Below are positions 43,814 to 53,468 of a stretch of DNA of 64,000 nt, piece by piece. The notes beneath the pieces are model-generated. The model saw nothing but the letters and a program-made list of their open reading frames with translations, was not told the origin of the DNA and did not search any database. Origin of the DNA: Flavobacteriales bacterium (lineage in GTDB: Bacteria; Bacteroidota; Bacteroidia; CAIKAF01); NCBI GenBank assembly GCA_022402535.1, contig JAKRSD010000027.1:55572-119571 (forward strand), read 5' to 3'. Every line of letters begins with the position of its first letter. The stretch's first letter is position 1. Position numbers and translations under genes: made by a program.

Positions 43814-44305
43814 TTATTCCCCTAACTTTTCGCTCAGGTTGGCCATTTTAATGGCCGTTATGGCTGCTTCATCTCCTTTGTTGCCATGTTTGCCTCCTGC
43901 TCTGTCCAAGGCCTGTTGCTGGTTGTCGGTAGTAAGAACGCCAAACACCACGGGAACACCATAATCTAAGCTCACCTGCATAATTCCTTGTGCGGCAGCC
44001 TGACAAATAAAATCAAAGTGCCGTGTTTCTCCCTGAATAACGCATCCCAAACAAATGATGGCATCCGCATCAGAATTTTCAGCAAAAAGTCTTGCACCTA
44101 AAGCCAATTCATAAGTACCGGGTACATATTCTACCGTGATATTGTTTTCCTTGGCTCCGCAGGCAATAAGCGTATCAATACAACCCTGCTTTAAAGCTTC
44201 GGTTACTTCACTGTTCCATTCAGAAACCACAATGGCAAAACTTTTACCCGCAGCTTGGGTGTTGGCGGGATTAAATACGGATAGATTTTTAAGACTGCTG
44301 GACAT
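43814..44305 (-). CDS. ribH: 6,7-dimethyl-8-ribityllumazine synthase
   Basis: 163 residues. FAIVVSEWNSEVTEAL near the N-terminus, VPGTYELALGARLF, CLGCVIQGETRHFDFIC with the catalytic His, and a terminal KGDEAAITAIKMANL match lumazine synthase, the penultimate step of riboflavin synthesis. Length is normal. Other rib genes are not in the window. Convergent with the peroxiredoxin gene (2 bp apart). Confidence 0.94.
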   Translation of the reverse strand: MSSSLKNLSVFNPANTQAAGKSFAIVVSEWNSEVTEALKQGCIDTLIACGAKENNITVEYVPGTYELALGARLFAENSDADAIICLGCVIQGETRHFDFICQAAAQGIMQVSLDYGVPVVFGVLTTDNQQQALDRAGGKHGNKGDEAAITAIKMANLSEKLGE

Positions 44306-44321
44306 AAAAAATGGTTTTAAA

Positions 44322-44345
44322 AAAAAAGCCGCTTGCGGCGGCTTT
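44322..44345 (-). terminator. Terminator between the TPR gene and ribH
   Basis: An 8-bp GC-rich stem (44325-44332 with 44338-44345), 5-nt loop, followed on the minus strand by a T run. It stops transcription from the TPR gene, so ribH must have its own start in the short gap or depend on read-through. Confidence 0.75.
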
Positions 44346-44362
44346 CTATGAAGAATTTAAAA

Positions 44363-45055
44363 TTATTCAGTCATCATGGCTTTGGTTCTGGAAATGTATT
44401 TAATGATTTCCTGACCTTCGCGGCTCATGGGATATTGTTTTTCAATTTTTTCGTAGCAGGCCAACGCTTTATCGGGCTTTGCCAAGTCATCTTCATAAGT
44501 CATTCCTGCTTTTTTCAGAAAAATAGGAGAGGTGAAGTTATTGGGATATTTATTGGCCGCTTTTTCATAATTTTTTACGGCTTTTTCAGAATCACCCAAC
44601 TCGCGGTATGCATCCCCTAATGCACCTGCAGCCACTGAACTTACCAAGATATCATCCGATGAAAAGTCTTCAAGATGATTGATGGCATCTTCAAACTGAC
44701 CTAATTTTAAATAACATATTCCTGCATAATAATTGGCCAGATTTCCGGCTTTTGTTCCTCCATATTCATCAATGATGGTGAGAAAACCCGAAAATTCACT
44801 GTCTCCGTTGAGCGCAAGCGTGAAGTTTTCCTGATTAAAATATTGCTCTGCATAAAACATTGCGGCGTACGCTTCATTCTCCTTAGGCTCTAAAATAAAT
44901 TTTTTGTATCCCATGTAACCTAAAGGAATTGCAATCACTACAACAAGTGCTATAGCCACGGTTTTAGCATTATCCTTAATCCATTTTTCAATGTCGGCCG
45001 CTGTTTTTTTGGGCTCAAGCATTGTGTCTATCGGATCGTTTGTCTTTTTACTCAT
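44363..45055 (-). CDS. Membrane-anchored TPR protein, YfgM-like
   Basis: 230 residues. A cytoplasmic N-terminus with an acidic KKTNDPIDTML segment, one transmembrane helix (about 30-50, VAIALVVVIAIPLGYMGYK), then four or five TPR-type helix pairs in the periplasm (ANYYAGICYLKLGQFEDAINHL, LGDAYRELGDSEKAVKNYEKA). The layout is that of YfgM/tetratricopeptide repeat-like proteins linked to the SecYEG-associated chaperone network. That role is inferred from the architecture only. Confidence 0.75.
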   Translation of the reverse strand: MSKKTNDPIDTMLEPKKTAADIEKWIKDNAKTVAIALVVVIAIPLGYMGYKKFILEPKENEAYAAMFYAEQYFNQENFTLALNGDSEFSGFLTIIDEYGGTKAGNLANYYAGICYLKLGQFEDAINHLEDFSSDDILVSSVAAGALGDAYRELGDSEKAVKNYEKAANKYPNNFTSPIFLKKAGMTYEDDLAKPDKALACYEKIEKQYPMSREGQEIIKYISRTKAMMTE

Positions 45056-45319
45056 CTGTTTAGTTGCAAAAATTGAAGCGCAAAAATAGTTTTTTTTCCA
45101 TTCAGCACGAAAATATTAATTGACACATTTTAATGAACATATCATTCTGATAATCATCTCCTTATTATGATTAATCAACAGGGTTTATGTAATGCTGTTG
45201 TTTAATCACTGACTAATCGGCTGGGGAAAAGGGAAAGATATTCGGATTATATGAGCGTTAATAATCTCGCAGAACTTTTCAAAATTGTATGATGAAATCC
45301 ATGTATTTTTGAAGCCGAA

Positions 45320-46438
45320 ATGTATTTGTCCAAAATCTCATTAACCGGTTTTAAGAATTATGATTCAGGAGAATTTGAGCTCTCTGAAGGAATTAATATT
45401 TTTTATGGACCCAACGGGGCCGGAAAAACCAATCTCTTAGATGCGGTTCACTATCTGAGTACCTGCAAGAGTTTTTTGGTTTCATCGGATATCCTAAATA
45501 TCAAAAACGGAACGGACTTTTTTCTGGTGGAAGGCTGGTTAAGTTCTGAAAACGAAGAAAATGTTCATTTGCAGTGTGCGGTAAAAAAAGGACAGGGAAA
45601 AATCATCAGAAAAAATAAAAAAGAATACGAAAAACTGTCGGATCATATCGGTTTTATGCCCGTAGTGGTGATGGCTCCCAATGATCAGGAACTCCTGTTT
45701 GGCGGAAGTGCAGAACGACGGAAATTTATTGATTCGCTGATTTCTTCTTACGACAGACTGTATCTTGACCACCTGATTGCATATAGTCGTTTGATTGAGC
45801 AACGAAATGCCTTCTTAAAACAATGTAAAGAATCGGGGGTATTCCGTGGCGATTTATTGGACATATACGATATGCAGCTTGTACCGCATGCCGACTATAT
45901 TCATGAAGCCCGTGAAAATTTAGCGAAAGAAATCTTTCCGCTTTTCTACGAAATGTATGCTCACCTTTCTCAAACCGACGAAATGCCGGCTATCGTTCAA
46001 AAATCGGATATGACAGGCAATTCAGATACGATGGAATTATATATCAATGCCCGGGAAAAAGACAAAGTGTTGCTATACACTTCTGTAGGTCCCCACAAAG
46101 ATGATTTTGAATTTTACTTATCAGGAAGGCCGGTAAAATCTTCCACTTCCCAGGGACAACAAAAAACCTTTTTGAGTGCGCTCAAACTGGCCCGTTTCAT
46201 TTTTATTAAAAATAAAACCGGCAAAACACCACTCCTTTTGTTAGATGACATTTTTGACAAACTTGATGAAAACCGGGTGCAAAATCTGATATCCATTGTA
46301 TCTCAGAAACCGTTCGGACAGGTGTTGATTACCGATACGGGCAAAAACAGGGTCAGCCGACTGATTAAAAACACTGACCGCTCTTTTGTAGAATTTGAAC
46401 TTCAATATCAAACTCGAAATCATGAGCAATCCGTTTAA
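45320..46438 (+). CDS. recF: DNA replication and repair protein RecF
   Basis: 372 residues. Walker A GPNGAGKTN (30-38), the RecF-specific ILLLDDIFDKLDENR-type Walker B region near residue 310 (LLLDDIFDKLD), and the signature SQGQQKTFLSALKLA with STSQGQQK. RecF is an SMC-like ATPase that loads RecA at gaps. The upstream 264 bp are AT-rich with no gene. It overlaps the DciA-like gene by 17 bp. Confidence 0.94.
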   Translation: MYLSKISLTGFKNYDSGEFELSEGINIFYGPNGAGKTNLLDAVHYLSTCKSFLVSSDILNIKNGTDFFLVEGWLSSENEENVHLQCAVKKGQGKIIRKNKKEYEKLSDHIGFMPVVVMAPNDQELLFGGSAERRKFIDSLISSYDRLYLDHLIAYSRLIEQRNAFLKQCKESGVFRGDLLDIYDMQLVPHADYIHEARENLAKEIFPLFYEMYAHLSQTDEMPAIVQKSDMTGNSDTMELYINAREKDKVLLYTSVGPHKDDFEFYLSGRPVKSSTSQGQQKTFLSALKLARFIFIKNKTGKTPLLLLDDIFDKLDENRVQNLISIVSQKPFGQVLITDTGKNRVSRLIKNTDRSFVEFELQYQTRNHEQSV

Positions 46439-46715
46439 CCAAACCGACATAAAGAAAGCGTTGGCTAAACTGGTGGAAGCGTATGGGTTAACCGACCGTT
46501 TGCAGGAAGCTGAGATTAAAAAAATCTGGGAACGAAGTATGGGGCCTTTTATAATAAAACATACCCGTTCTGTGATGTTTAAAAATGGAAAACTTACCGT
46601 ATTTGTTAATTCATCGGTTATTCGCGCAGAAATGAATATGGTCAAATCATCGATAATGGAAAAGCTGAATGCGGAACTGAAAAAAAACATAATCAGACAG
46701 ATTGAGATTTTCTAG
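46422..46715 (+). CDS. DciA-like DUF721 protein
   Basis: 97 residues from the ATG at 46422. It starts MSNPFNQTDIKKAL and has IWERSMGPFIIKHT and GKLTVFVNSSVIRAEM, the DUF721/DciA pattern. DciA proteins act at replicative helicase loading in bacteria lacking DnaC or DnaI; this one is the short form found in Bacteroidota. Overlap with recF by 17 bp means coupled translation and fits a replication role. Confidence 0.85.
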   Translation: MSNPFNQTDIKKALAKLVEAYGLTDRLQEAEIKKIWERSMGPFIIKHTRSVMFKNGKLTVFVNSSVIRAEMNMVKSSIMEKLNAELKKNIIRQIEIF

Positions 46716-46871
46716 TTCCTGATTTGATTCATCTCACAACATTCAAGTTTATGATTATAAGATACTTATTTACTATATGGTCTTCACATTTCCTTTCTTA
46801 AAATATTTTATGCTAATTTGCGTTTTTTAAACGTTTTTATAAAATCAAATATTAAGACAGTCGAGAGATTC

Positions 46872-49800
46872 ATGGCTAACCTGCTCACCAAGGTAAATTT
46901 CCTTTTCCTATTATCATTGCTTTTTACGTTCGGTGAACTTTCTGCGCAGGGCAAAAAGCTCAATGTGGAAGGGCAGGTATCTTTGGAAGTAGGCAGTGTA
47001 AGCGGAGCAAAAGTTACGATCGAGAAAAGCGGCAGGAACGTAGGTACGGTTAATGTAGGTTCTGACGGACGTTTTGAACTTAATTTAGATTTTGACGGAG
47101 ATTACACTATAACTATCAGTCAAGCCGGTTTTGTACCGGTTAAATATCGTATGGTTACCAATGCATCTGCCGATGCAAAAGAAGACGGCTTAATGCCCTT
47201 CAGTATGCCCGCTTTTTTGGTGCAAAATTATCCCGGTGCCCCCGATGGAAGCAAAGTGCTTTCAACCATTAAGTTTGATGAAATGCTTTACGATTTTGCT
47301 TTTGATAAAGCGGAGTATAAGTCCTTATCTTCACAAAAGAAAATTGCACTGGCTGCCAAAGAAAAAGCGGTAGCTGCAGCTAAAGCCAACGAAGCGGAAG
47401 AATTAAAAGCCAAACAGGAAGCCATCGCAAAACGATATGCCGAAGAAGAAGCTGCCCGTAAAAAGGCCATGGAAGAAGAAGAACGGCTTAGAAAAGAAAA
47501 AGAACTGAACGATAAATATAATGCAGCCATTACCAAAGCTGACAAAGCGTTTGCCCAGGCTGAATGGGAATTTGCCAAACAAAATTATCAGGAAGCGGCC
47601 ACATTAAAACCGGCTGAAGCCTATCCCAAAACCAAACTTACTGAACTCGAAAACCGGATAGCTAACGAGAAAAAATACGCGGCAGCCATTGAAAAGGGTG
47701 ACAAAGCCATGACGGCTAAAGATTTCAATGCGGCTAAAATTGCATTCAACGAAGCCTTAACCGCTAAAAATAATGATGCCGTAGCCAAAACGAAGTTAGC
47801 CGAAGCCGAAGCCGCCATAGCCGAAGCCAACAAACAGAAAGAACTGGATACTAAATATGCCAATCAAATTGCCGCTGCTGATAAACTCTTTGTAGCCAAG
47901 AAATGGGTAGATGCTAAAGCTTCATATAATGAAGCCTTAAAATTAAAGCCGGATGAATCTCACCCAAAGGAAAGAATTGCCGAAGCAGAAAAAATGATAG
48001 CCGAAGAAGAGGCTAAAAAAGCGGCCGATAAGGAGTTGAATGATAAATATAATGCAGCTATTGCCAAAGCGGATAAATTTTTCACAGAAAAAAAGTGGAC
48101 CGAAGCCAAAGAAAGTTATTCAGAAGCCTCTTCTTTGAAACCCACAGAAACCTTACCTAAAAACAGGATTAAAGAGATAGAGGCGATTGAAAAAGCTGAA
48201 GCAGATAAAATCGCGAAGGAAAAGGAACTGAATGAGAAATATACTGCGGCCATAAGTAAAGCCGATGGTTTATTCCAAGAAAAAAAGTTGACGGAAGCAA
48301 AAACCGTGTATAACGAAGCCTTGAGTTATAAATCCACGGAAAATTATCCTAAAACCAAGATTAAAGAAATTGACGATCTGATTGCCGCTGAAAACAAAAA
48401 GCTGGCCGATGAAAAAGCATTGAATGATAAGTACAATGCCGCTTTAACCAAAGGTGCTGCTGCCTTAACTGCAAAAAAATACATGGAGGCCAAAACGGCA
48501 TATTCAGAAGCGGCTAATCTAAAACCGGATGAAGAACTTCCTAAAACCAAAATCAAAGAAATCGACGAACTGATTGCCAAAGATGAGGAGGCCAAAGCTG
48601 CCGAAAAAGCCTTGAATGACCAATATAATGCGGCCATTAAAAAAGCGGATACCGATTTTGGCAATAAAAAGTATGAGGACGCCAAACAAGGGTATAATCA
48701 GGCGCTGACATTGAAACCTTCAGAAACATATCCTGCAACAAAACTCAAAGAGATTGCAGCTGCGGAAAAAGCCGAAGCCGATCGTATTGCTAAAGAACAA
48801 GAAACCAATGCCAAATACCAGGAAGCTATTTCACAGGCAGACAACGCCTTCTCAAATGCTGATTGGAACTCGGCTAAGTCGCTTTATACGCAGGCGGGAA
48901 AGTTAAAACCCGATGAAAAATACCCTAAAGACAAATTGGCCGAAATTGATAATAAATTAAAATCTGAAGCCGATCAGAAAGCTGCTGCCGCCGCACTGGA
49001 TAAAAAATACAACGATGCCATTGCATTGGGCGAAAAACAATTAACGGCTAAAAAATACAATGAAGCCAAAGCGGCATTTTCTGAGGCATCCACTTTGAAA
49101 CCTGAAGAATCATTACCTAAACAAAAGCTGGAGCAAATAAACCAACTGATTGCCGAGCAGGCCGAACAGGCCAAATTGAAAGCAGAGGAGGAAGCCCGTT
49201 TGGCAGCCGAAGAAGCCGCGAGAAAAAAAGCTGAAGAAGAGGCACGGTTGGCAAAAGAAGCAGAGGAGCGTAAAAAAGCACAGGAAGAGGCCGATGCACT
49301 GGCGAAGAAAAAAGCCGAAGAAGCTGCTGAAGCCAAGCGGAAAGCTGACGAAGAAGCCGCCAAAAAAGAAGCCGAACTGGCCGCCAAAAAAGCCCAGGAA
49401 GCCGAAGCCGCTCGTTTAAAAGCAGAGCAGGAAGCTGCTCGTTTAGCAGCGGAAGAGGAAGCTCGTAAAAAAGTCCAGGCGGAGAAAGATGAAGCTGCCC
49501 GTAAAAAGGCAGAGGAAGATGCCGCCCGCCTTGCCGCCGAAGAGGAAGCCCGTAAAAAGGCCCAGGCGGAAAAAGATGCGGCTGCCCGTAAAAAGGCCGA
49601 AGAAGATGCTGCACGCTTAGCTGCCGAAGAAGAAGCCCGCATGAAAGCCTTGGCGGAAAAAGATGCGGCTGCCCGCAAAAAGGCCGAAGAAGAAGCCGCC
49701 CGTTTAGCTGCCGAAGAAGAAGCCCGTTTAAAAGCATTGGCAGAAAAAGATGCAGCCGCCCGTAAGAAAGCCGAAGAAGATGCAGCCCGGATTGCAGCAG

Positions 49801-50165
49801 AAGATGCTGAAAGACTCAGAAAACTGGCAGAAGAAAAAGCTCAGAAAGATGCTGAAAATGCGCAACGTCAAGCTGAATACGAAAGAGAACAGGCTCGCCT
49901 GGCTGCCGAACGGAAAAAACAATTAGAAGAAGCCTTACGTCAAAAAGCAGAGTTAGACAAACAAAAAAGATTGAACCGTGCCATGGGGATTTTACCCCAG
50001 CGCGAAGGACCATTTGTGGTATTGTATAAATATTCCCATTCCACAGAAAATGTGTATGGCTACATAAACATGGGCGATGGAACGGGCAGCCGCGAAATTT
50101 CTGAATCTGAGTACAAAATGCTCCAGGAAAAATATAAGGAGTATATCCGCAATATTTTTAATTAG
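46872..50165 (+). CDS. Very large secreted repeat protein: beta domain, nine TPR-like repeats, coiled coil
   Basis: 1097 residues from the ATG at 46872, giving a signal peptide ending LSAQ. A carboxypeptidase-regulatory-like beta domain (about 28-120) is followed by nine ~62-residue repeats (about 211-770) of the form Y-N-A-A-I-x-K-A-D, then K-K-W-x-E-A-K-x-x-Y-x-E-A, then LKPxExxPKxKIKEI. Next come a Lys/Glu/Ala coiled coil (about 770-1030) and a conserved ~60-residue tail (VVLYKYSHSTENVYGYINMG). The coiled coil includes four perfect-length 87-bp units. Probably a periplasmic scaffold or cell-wall/envelope structural protein; function not recognised. Confidence 0.75.
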   Translation: MANLLTKVNFLFLLSLLFTFGELSAQGKKLNVEGQVSLEVGSVSGAKVTIEKSGRNVGTVNVGSDGRFELNLDFDGDYTITISQAGFVPVKYRMVTNASADAKEDGLMPFSMPAFLVQNYPGAPDGSKVLSTIKFDEMLYDFAFDKAEYKSLSSQKKIALAAKEKAVAAAKANEAEELKAKQEAIAKRYAEEEAARKKAMEEEERLRKEKELNDKYNAAITKADKAFAQAEWEFAKQNYQEAATLKPAEAYPKTKLTELENRIANEKKYAAAIEKGDKAMTAKDFNAAKIAFNEALTAKNNDAVAKTKLAEAEAAIAEANKQKELDTKYANQIAAADKLFVAKKWVDAKASYNEALKLKPDESHPKERIAEAEKMIAEEEAKKAADKELNDKYNAAIAKADKFFTEKKWTEAKESYSEASSLKPTETLPKNRIKEIEAIEKAEADKIAKEKELNEKYTAAISKADGLFQEKKLTEAKTVYNEALSYKSTENYPKTKIKEIDDLIAAENKKLADEKALNDKYNAALTKGAAALTAKKYMEAKTAYSEAANLKPDEELPKTKIKEIDELIAKDEEAKAAEKALNDQYNAAIKKADTDFGNKKYEDAKQGYNQALTLKPSETYPATKLKEIAAAEKAEADRIAKEQETNAKYQEAISQADNAFSNADWNSAKSLYTQAGKLKPDEKYPKDKLAEIDNKLKSEADQKAAAAALDKKYNDAIALGEKQLTAKKYNEAKAAFSEASTLKPEESLPKQKLEQINQLIAEQAEQAKLKAEEEARLAAEEAARKKAEEEARLAKEAEERKKAQEEADALAKKKAEEAAEAKRKADEEAAKKEAELAAKKAQEAEAARLKAEQEAARLAAEEEARKKVQAEKDEAARKKAEEDAARLAAEEEARKKAQAEKDAAARKKAEEDAARLAAEEEARMKALAEKDAAARKKAEEEAARLAAEEEARLKALAEKDAAARKKAEEDAARIAAEDAERLRKLAEEKAQKDAENAQRQAEYEREQARLAAERKKQLEEALRQKAELDKQKRLNRAMGILPQREGPFVVLYKYSHSTENVYGYINMGDGTGSREISESEYKMLQEKYKEYIRNIFN
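47504..49160 (+). repeat. Nine tandem ~190-bp coding repeats
   Basis: Each unit encodes one Y-x-x-A-I ... W/Y-x-E-A-K-x-x-Y ... LKP ... KIKEI module, starting with ELNDKY-type linkers. Units differ at many positions, so they are old or have diverged under selection for protein rather than DNA identity. Confidence 0.8.
49479..49826 (+). repeat. Four tandem 87-bp units encoding a 29-residue coiled-coil repeat
   Basis: Units start at 49479, 49566, 49653 and 49740, spaced exactly 87 bp. Each encodes AEKDAAARKKAEEDAARL-type sequence. They are close in DNA sequence, so copy number may vary between strains. Confidence 0.88.
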
Positions 50166-50171
50166 GAGTAA

Positions 50172-51323
50172 TTACTGATTCACGGTAATCTCCTGTATGT
50201 TTTTTAAATGCAGGCGGGTATCTTTAAAAAACTGATTCATTAATGCTTTATCTGTTGCATTCATGGAAAGCAATGTATCGGCAGATTTTTCCATAAATCC
50301 CGGAATTAAGGTATAGGATACTTTAGGTAATGAAGGCTTGTGCACATACACAGGTAAGTAGCGGATGTCACGAAGCGTAGTATTCCCTTTGGTTTTAAGC
50401 AGTTTTATTTCTACGGCAATCCCTCCGTTTTTGAATTGAGCCCGCTGGTTAGAAATAAAATTACCTAATGAATAAATGACCCATACACTATCTCGGCCGG
50501 GAGCTTCTAATTTTTTAATAGGTTGTACTACGTGTGGATGTCCTCCTACAACTAAATCGGCCCCATGTAACACCGAAAATTTAGCAATACGCGTTTGTTC
50601 CGCGCTTTCGTTTCGTTGATATTCCAACCCCCAATGAAAGGTGGCAATGATGAAATCGGAACCCAACGATTTGGCCTTATTTAAATCGGTCCTGATTTGT
50701 GCCGTATCAATCATGTTTACTACCGTACCTGCAGGAATAGGCATTCCATTGGTTCCATATGTATAATTCAATAATGCAATTTGAAACTCCCCTGAGCTCA
50801 CAACTAAGGGGTGGTTTTGTTTGTGTTCATCAGCACTTCTGTAGCTGCCAAAATGTTTGATACCAAGGGAATCCAACACATCTAATGTTCTTGATACACC
50901 TTTAATTCCTTTATCGCAGGTGTGATTATTTGCCGTCTGTAAAATATCGAATCCGGCCTCTTTGGCTGCTGCGGCAATGGCATCCGGACTGCTGAACATC
51001 GGATATCCGGAATAGGGTGGACCGGCCAGCGTAACTTCTAAATTGGCAATGGCAAGGTCTGCTTGGGAAATATATTCTTTTACGAATTTATAATTATCAA
51101 AATATGAATAACTTCCGTCGGGTTGAAGGGCCGCCTTTATCTGCGGTTCATGCCCCATAATATCCCCTGCAAATAATAAGGTAACATAATGCGAATCGGG
51201 TTCTAAAACAGCAATGGAAGACTCTTCTTTCGGTTTACTTTGAACAACACTTTTTTTGGGAACAAAAAATCCTGAAGAACAGATCAGTAATGCGCCTGAA
51301 AAGGAAAAAAGCAGCTGTTTCAT
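50172..51323 (-). CDS. CapA-family metallophosphatase-like protein
   Basis: 383 residues, signal peptide near the N-terminus. CapA signature: LLFAGDIMGHEPQI (Asp and His metal ligands), LAIANLEVTLAGPP, TANNHTCDKGIKG, and GADLVVGGHPHVVQP. The family (poly-gamma-glutamate CapA/PgsA) has a calcineurin-like fold; in Bacteroidota it is common without the other capsule genes. Start overlaps the preceding gene's stop by 3 bp (ATGA), so the two are coupled. Confidence 0.88.
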   Translation of the reverse strand: MKQLLFSFSGALLICSSGFFVPKKSVVQSKPKEESSIAVLEPDSHYVTLLFAGDIMGHEPQIKAALQPDGSYSYFDNYKFVKEYISQADLAIANLEVTLAGPPYSGYPMFSSPDAIAAAAKEAGFDILQTANNHTCDKGIKGVSRTLDVLDSLGIKHFGSYRSADEHKQNHPLVVSSGEFQIALLNYTYGTNGMPIPAGTVVNMIDTAQIRTDLNKAKSLGSDFIIATFHWGLEYQRNESAEQTRIAKFSVLHGADLVVGGHPHVVQPIKKLEAPGRDSVWVIYSLGNFISNQRAQFKNGGIAVEIKLLKTKGNTTLRDIRYLPVYVHKPSLPKVSYTLIPGFMEKSADTLLSMNATDKALMNQFFKDTRLHLKNIQEITVNQ

Positions 51324-52027
51324 ATCGATTCAGAGTGGTGCTTTTTGTTGCTTTTTAATGTTCCGATAGTCATCAAATATTGGGCGACTCCATAAGTGGA
51401 CATGATAATCAGACCTGAAAGCGGAATGGGTTCTACAAACTTATTGATGGCAATACAGGAGTCTGAAACAATAAATAACAGAGCTCCCCCGAAAACTGCC
51501 CAAAAGCCTTTGTAATAAACCCCCTCTTTGCGCAGCAAAGCCATATAACCCATAAATCCGATGACCGATGCATATACGGCAACAGGAGGAAAGAAAGGGG
51601 CAGTTTCTTCGCTGCCAAGTATATAGGGCTTTAAAAACCATAAAAATCCTCCAACAAAAACAAGAAACGGTATGGAAAAAATGATACGGCTTCCCAAGGG
51701 AACCTGAGCTTCTTTTATACGGCCTAAAAAGGAAAGAATGTAGGCTAAATGTCCAAGTAGAAAGGACGCCAAACCAAAGACAAACAATTCATCTTTTCGG
51801 AACATTAAAAAAACATCCCCCGCCAGTGAAAACACAAGCGCCGCAGCAAAGAACAAGGATTCTTTACGGGGATTTTTTCCTGAATTGATAATGAATAAAA
51901 AGAGCAGGATAGGCATTAAAAGAGGTTTGGTGAGCCATATCACCGTGAGGTCTCCCATAATTTCGGCGTAAATTTCTCCGGCTAAAATGGAAAAATAAAG
52001 AAGGGATAAAGGGGCTAATAAGCGCAT
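51320..52027 (-). CDS. Lysoplasmalogenase, YhhN family
   Basis: 235 residues, about eight transmembrane helices. Motifs of the YhhN/TMEM86 family: KPLLMPILLFLFI, SLAGDVFLMF, FLLGHLAYI, and GALLFIVSDSCIAINKF. The human homologue hydrolyses lysoplasmalogens; the bacterial function is inferred. Overlaps capA. Confidence 0.82.
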   Translation of the reverse strand: MRLLAPLSLLYFSILAGEIYAEIMGDLTVIWLTKPLLMPILLFLFIINSGKNPRKESLFFAAALVFSLAGDVFLMFRKDELFVFGLASFLLGHLAYILSFLGRIKEAQVPLGSRIIFSIPFLVFVGGFLWFLKPYILGSEETAPFFPPVAVYASVIGFMGYMALLRKEGVYYKGFWAVFGGALLFIVSDSCIAINKFVEPIPLSGLIIMSTYGVAQYLMTIGTLKSNKKHHSESI

Positions 52028-52075
52028 GGATAAGAATGATTTATGTTGAAAGTTTTACAAACCTACTATTTTTTA

Positions 52076-53314
52076 TCAGGTATTCAAGTGTTGGTGTTTT
52101 TGGTGTCTGAAAAATAAAACGATAGAAACAATGGCTACAAACAATACGGATGGAAAGATAAATTCAAAATGATTAACCTCGTAATAAAACAGCACAGTGC
52201 CTACCCCAAAAATTAGTCTTAATGATTCCCAAAACAACCCTTTTTTGTTGTTTTCAAATAATAAACCGAATGAATAGAGCGACAGCAAAATAAACCCGCT
52301 GATATAAATCGCCTGTATAACGAATAGAGGGTTTCCGGAAACAATCATTTGTTCGGAAGTGAATAGGAATAGGGTCGTGATTCCCAATAAAAAAACAAAT
52401 TGGATAAGCACATAGTATTTTTGAAAATCAGAGATATAGAAATCAAATTTTTGTGCTGTTTTCGGATTAACGGGTGGGGGAGATTGAAATCCTCCCAATT
52501 GTTTGGGTTTCCACCCAGGGGATTTGATGAATACAAACATTTTTTCTTTAAAAGAAGGAGTCTTTTTAGAAGTATCAATCAGTTCTTTCCAATAATGAAA
52601 ATTGGCATAAAACGGATTAAATGATTGTAATGGAGTGGTAATTCCGTAAACCACTTCTTCATCTTCTTTTTCGAAAGTGCCGAATATCCGGTCCCAGATA
52701 ATCAGTGAACCCGCATGATTCTTATCTATATACTGCGGATTTACGCCATGATGTACGCGATGGTGAGAAGGCGTATTGAAAATGAATTCAATAAAAGCAG
52801 GTAATTTTTTTATCATTTTGGTGTGAATCCAAAATTGGTAAAGGGTGTTGATGGCCGCTACAGATAAAATCATGAGCGGACTGAATCCTAAAATAGCCAA
52901 TGGAATATAAAACCACCAGCTGAAAAGGGTCTGGAACCAGGATTGCCTGAGTGCTACGGATAAATTGTAGTCTTCACTTTGATGATGAACGATATGGGTA
53001 GCCCATATAAAATTAATCTCATGGCTGAGGCGGTGGAACCAATAATAAGCTAAATCAACCCCTAAAAATAAAAGAAACCAGTTCAACGGTGTGGATTCTA
53101 TGGTGAAAAAACGGGCGTGCTCATAAGCAAAAGTGTAACCCCAAAAGGTCATCATGCCAAAGAATACCCCCAACACCTGATTCCCGATTCCACAAGAAAT
53201 GTTCGTAATGGCATCATTTAGCCGGTATAACTTTTTTCCGGATATAAGTCCTGCCAATAGTTCAAGACCGATCAGAATAAAAAATGCGGGTACTGCTAAT
53301 GCAATCAAATCCAT
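52076..53314 (-). CDS. Sterol desaturase / fatty acid hydroxylase family membrane protein (longer paralog)
   Basis: 412 residues. His motifs HRLSH, THIVHHQSEDYN and HHRVHHG are as in the 23340 gene. N-terminal membrane segments are followed by a di-iron region, and a C-terminal extension of four to five extra transmembrane helices (about 290-405) distinguishes it from its paralog. The extra domain resembles those of alkylglycerol monooxygenase-like proteins, so an ether-lipid substrate is possible. The neighbouring gene at 51320 is a lysoplasmalogenase family member, which would fit ether-lipid metabolism; this is inference. Confidence 0.84.
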   Translation of the reverse strand: MDLIALAVPAFFILIGLELLAGLISGKKLYRLNDAITNISCGIGNQVLGVFFGMMTFWGYTFAYEHARFFTIESTPLNWFLLFLGVDLAYYWFHRLSHEINFIWATHIVHHQSEDYNLSVALRQSWFQTLFSWWFYIPLAILGFSPLMILSVAAINTLYQFWIHTKMIKKLPAFIEFIFNTPSHHRVHHGVNPQYIDKNHAGSLIIWDRIFGTFEKEDEEVVYGITTPLQSFNPFYANFHYWKELIDTSKKTPSFKEKMFVFIKSPGWKPKQLGGFQSPPPVNPKTAQKFDFYISDFQKYYVLIQFVFLLGITTLFLFTSEQMIVSGNPLFVIQAIYISGFILLSLYSFGLLFENNKKGLFWESLRLIFGVGTVLFYYEVNHFEFIFPSVLFVAIVSIVLFFRHQKHQHLNT

Positions 53315-53468
53315 AAGCTAAAAGTAATAAAAATCATAAATGAAAATAGAGGTGTGATTTAAGCGTAAAAACCTTATCAGAAATTAGACAAACGTTGCCG
53401 ATTATTATATCTACATGTTTTTGAGTGGCGTTTTTAGTTTGTTTATTTGCTTTCTAATAAATAAGTGT

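Noticed and set aside
48974..49737. Long antisense ORFs rich in Ala/Ser or Leu/Pro opposite the coiled-coil repeats
   Set aside because: They are a by-product of GC-rich Lys/Glu/Ala codons on the plus strand; no start context and no protein-like features.
49479..49826. Regular 87-bp spacing considered as a CRISPR array
   Set aside because: Units are contiguous with no spacers and stay in frame within a coding sequence; no cas genes nearby.
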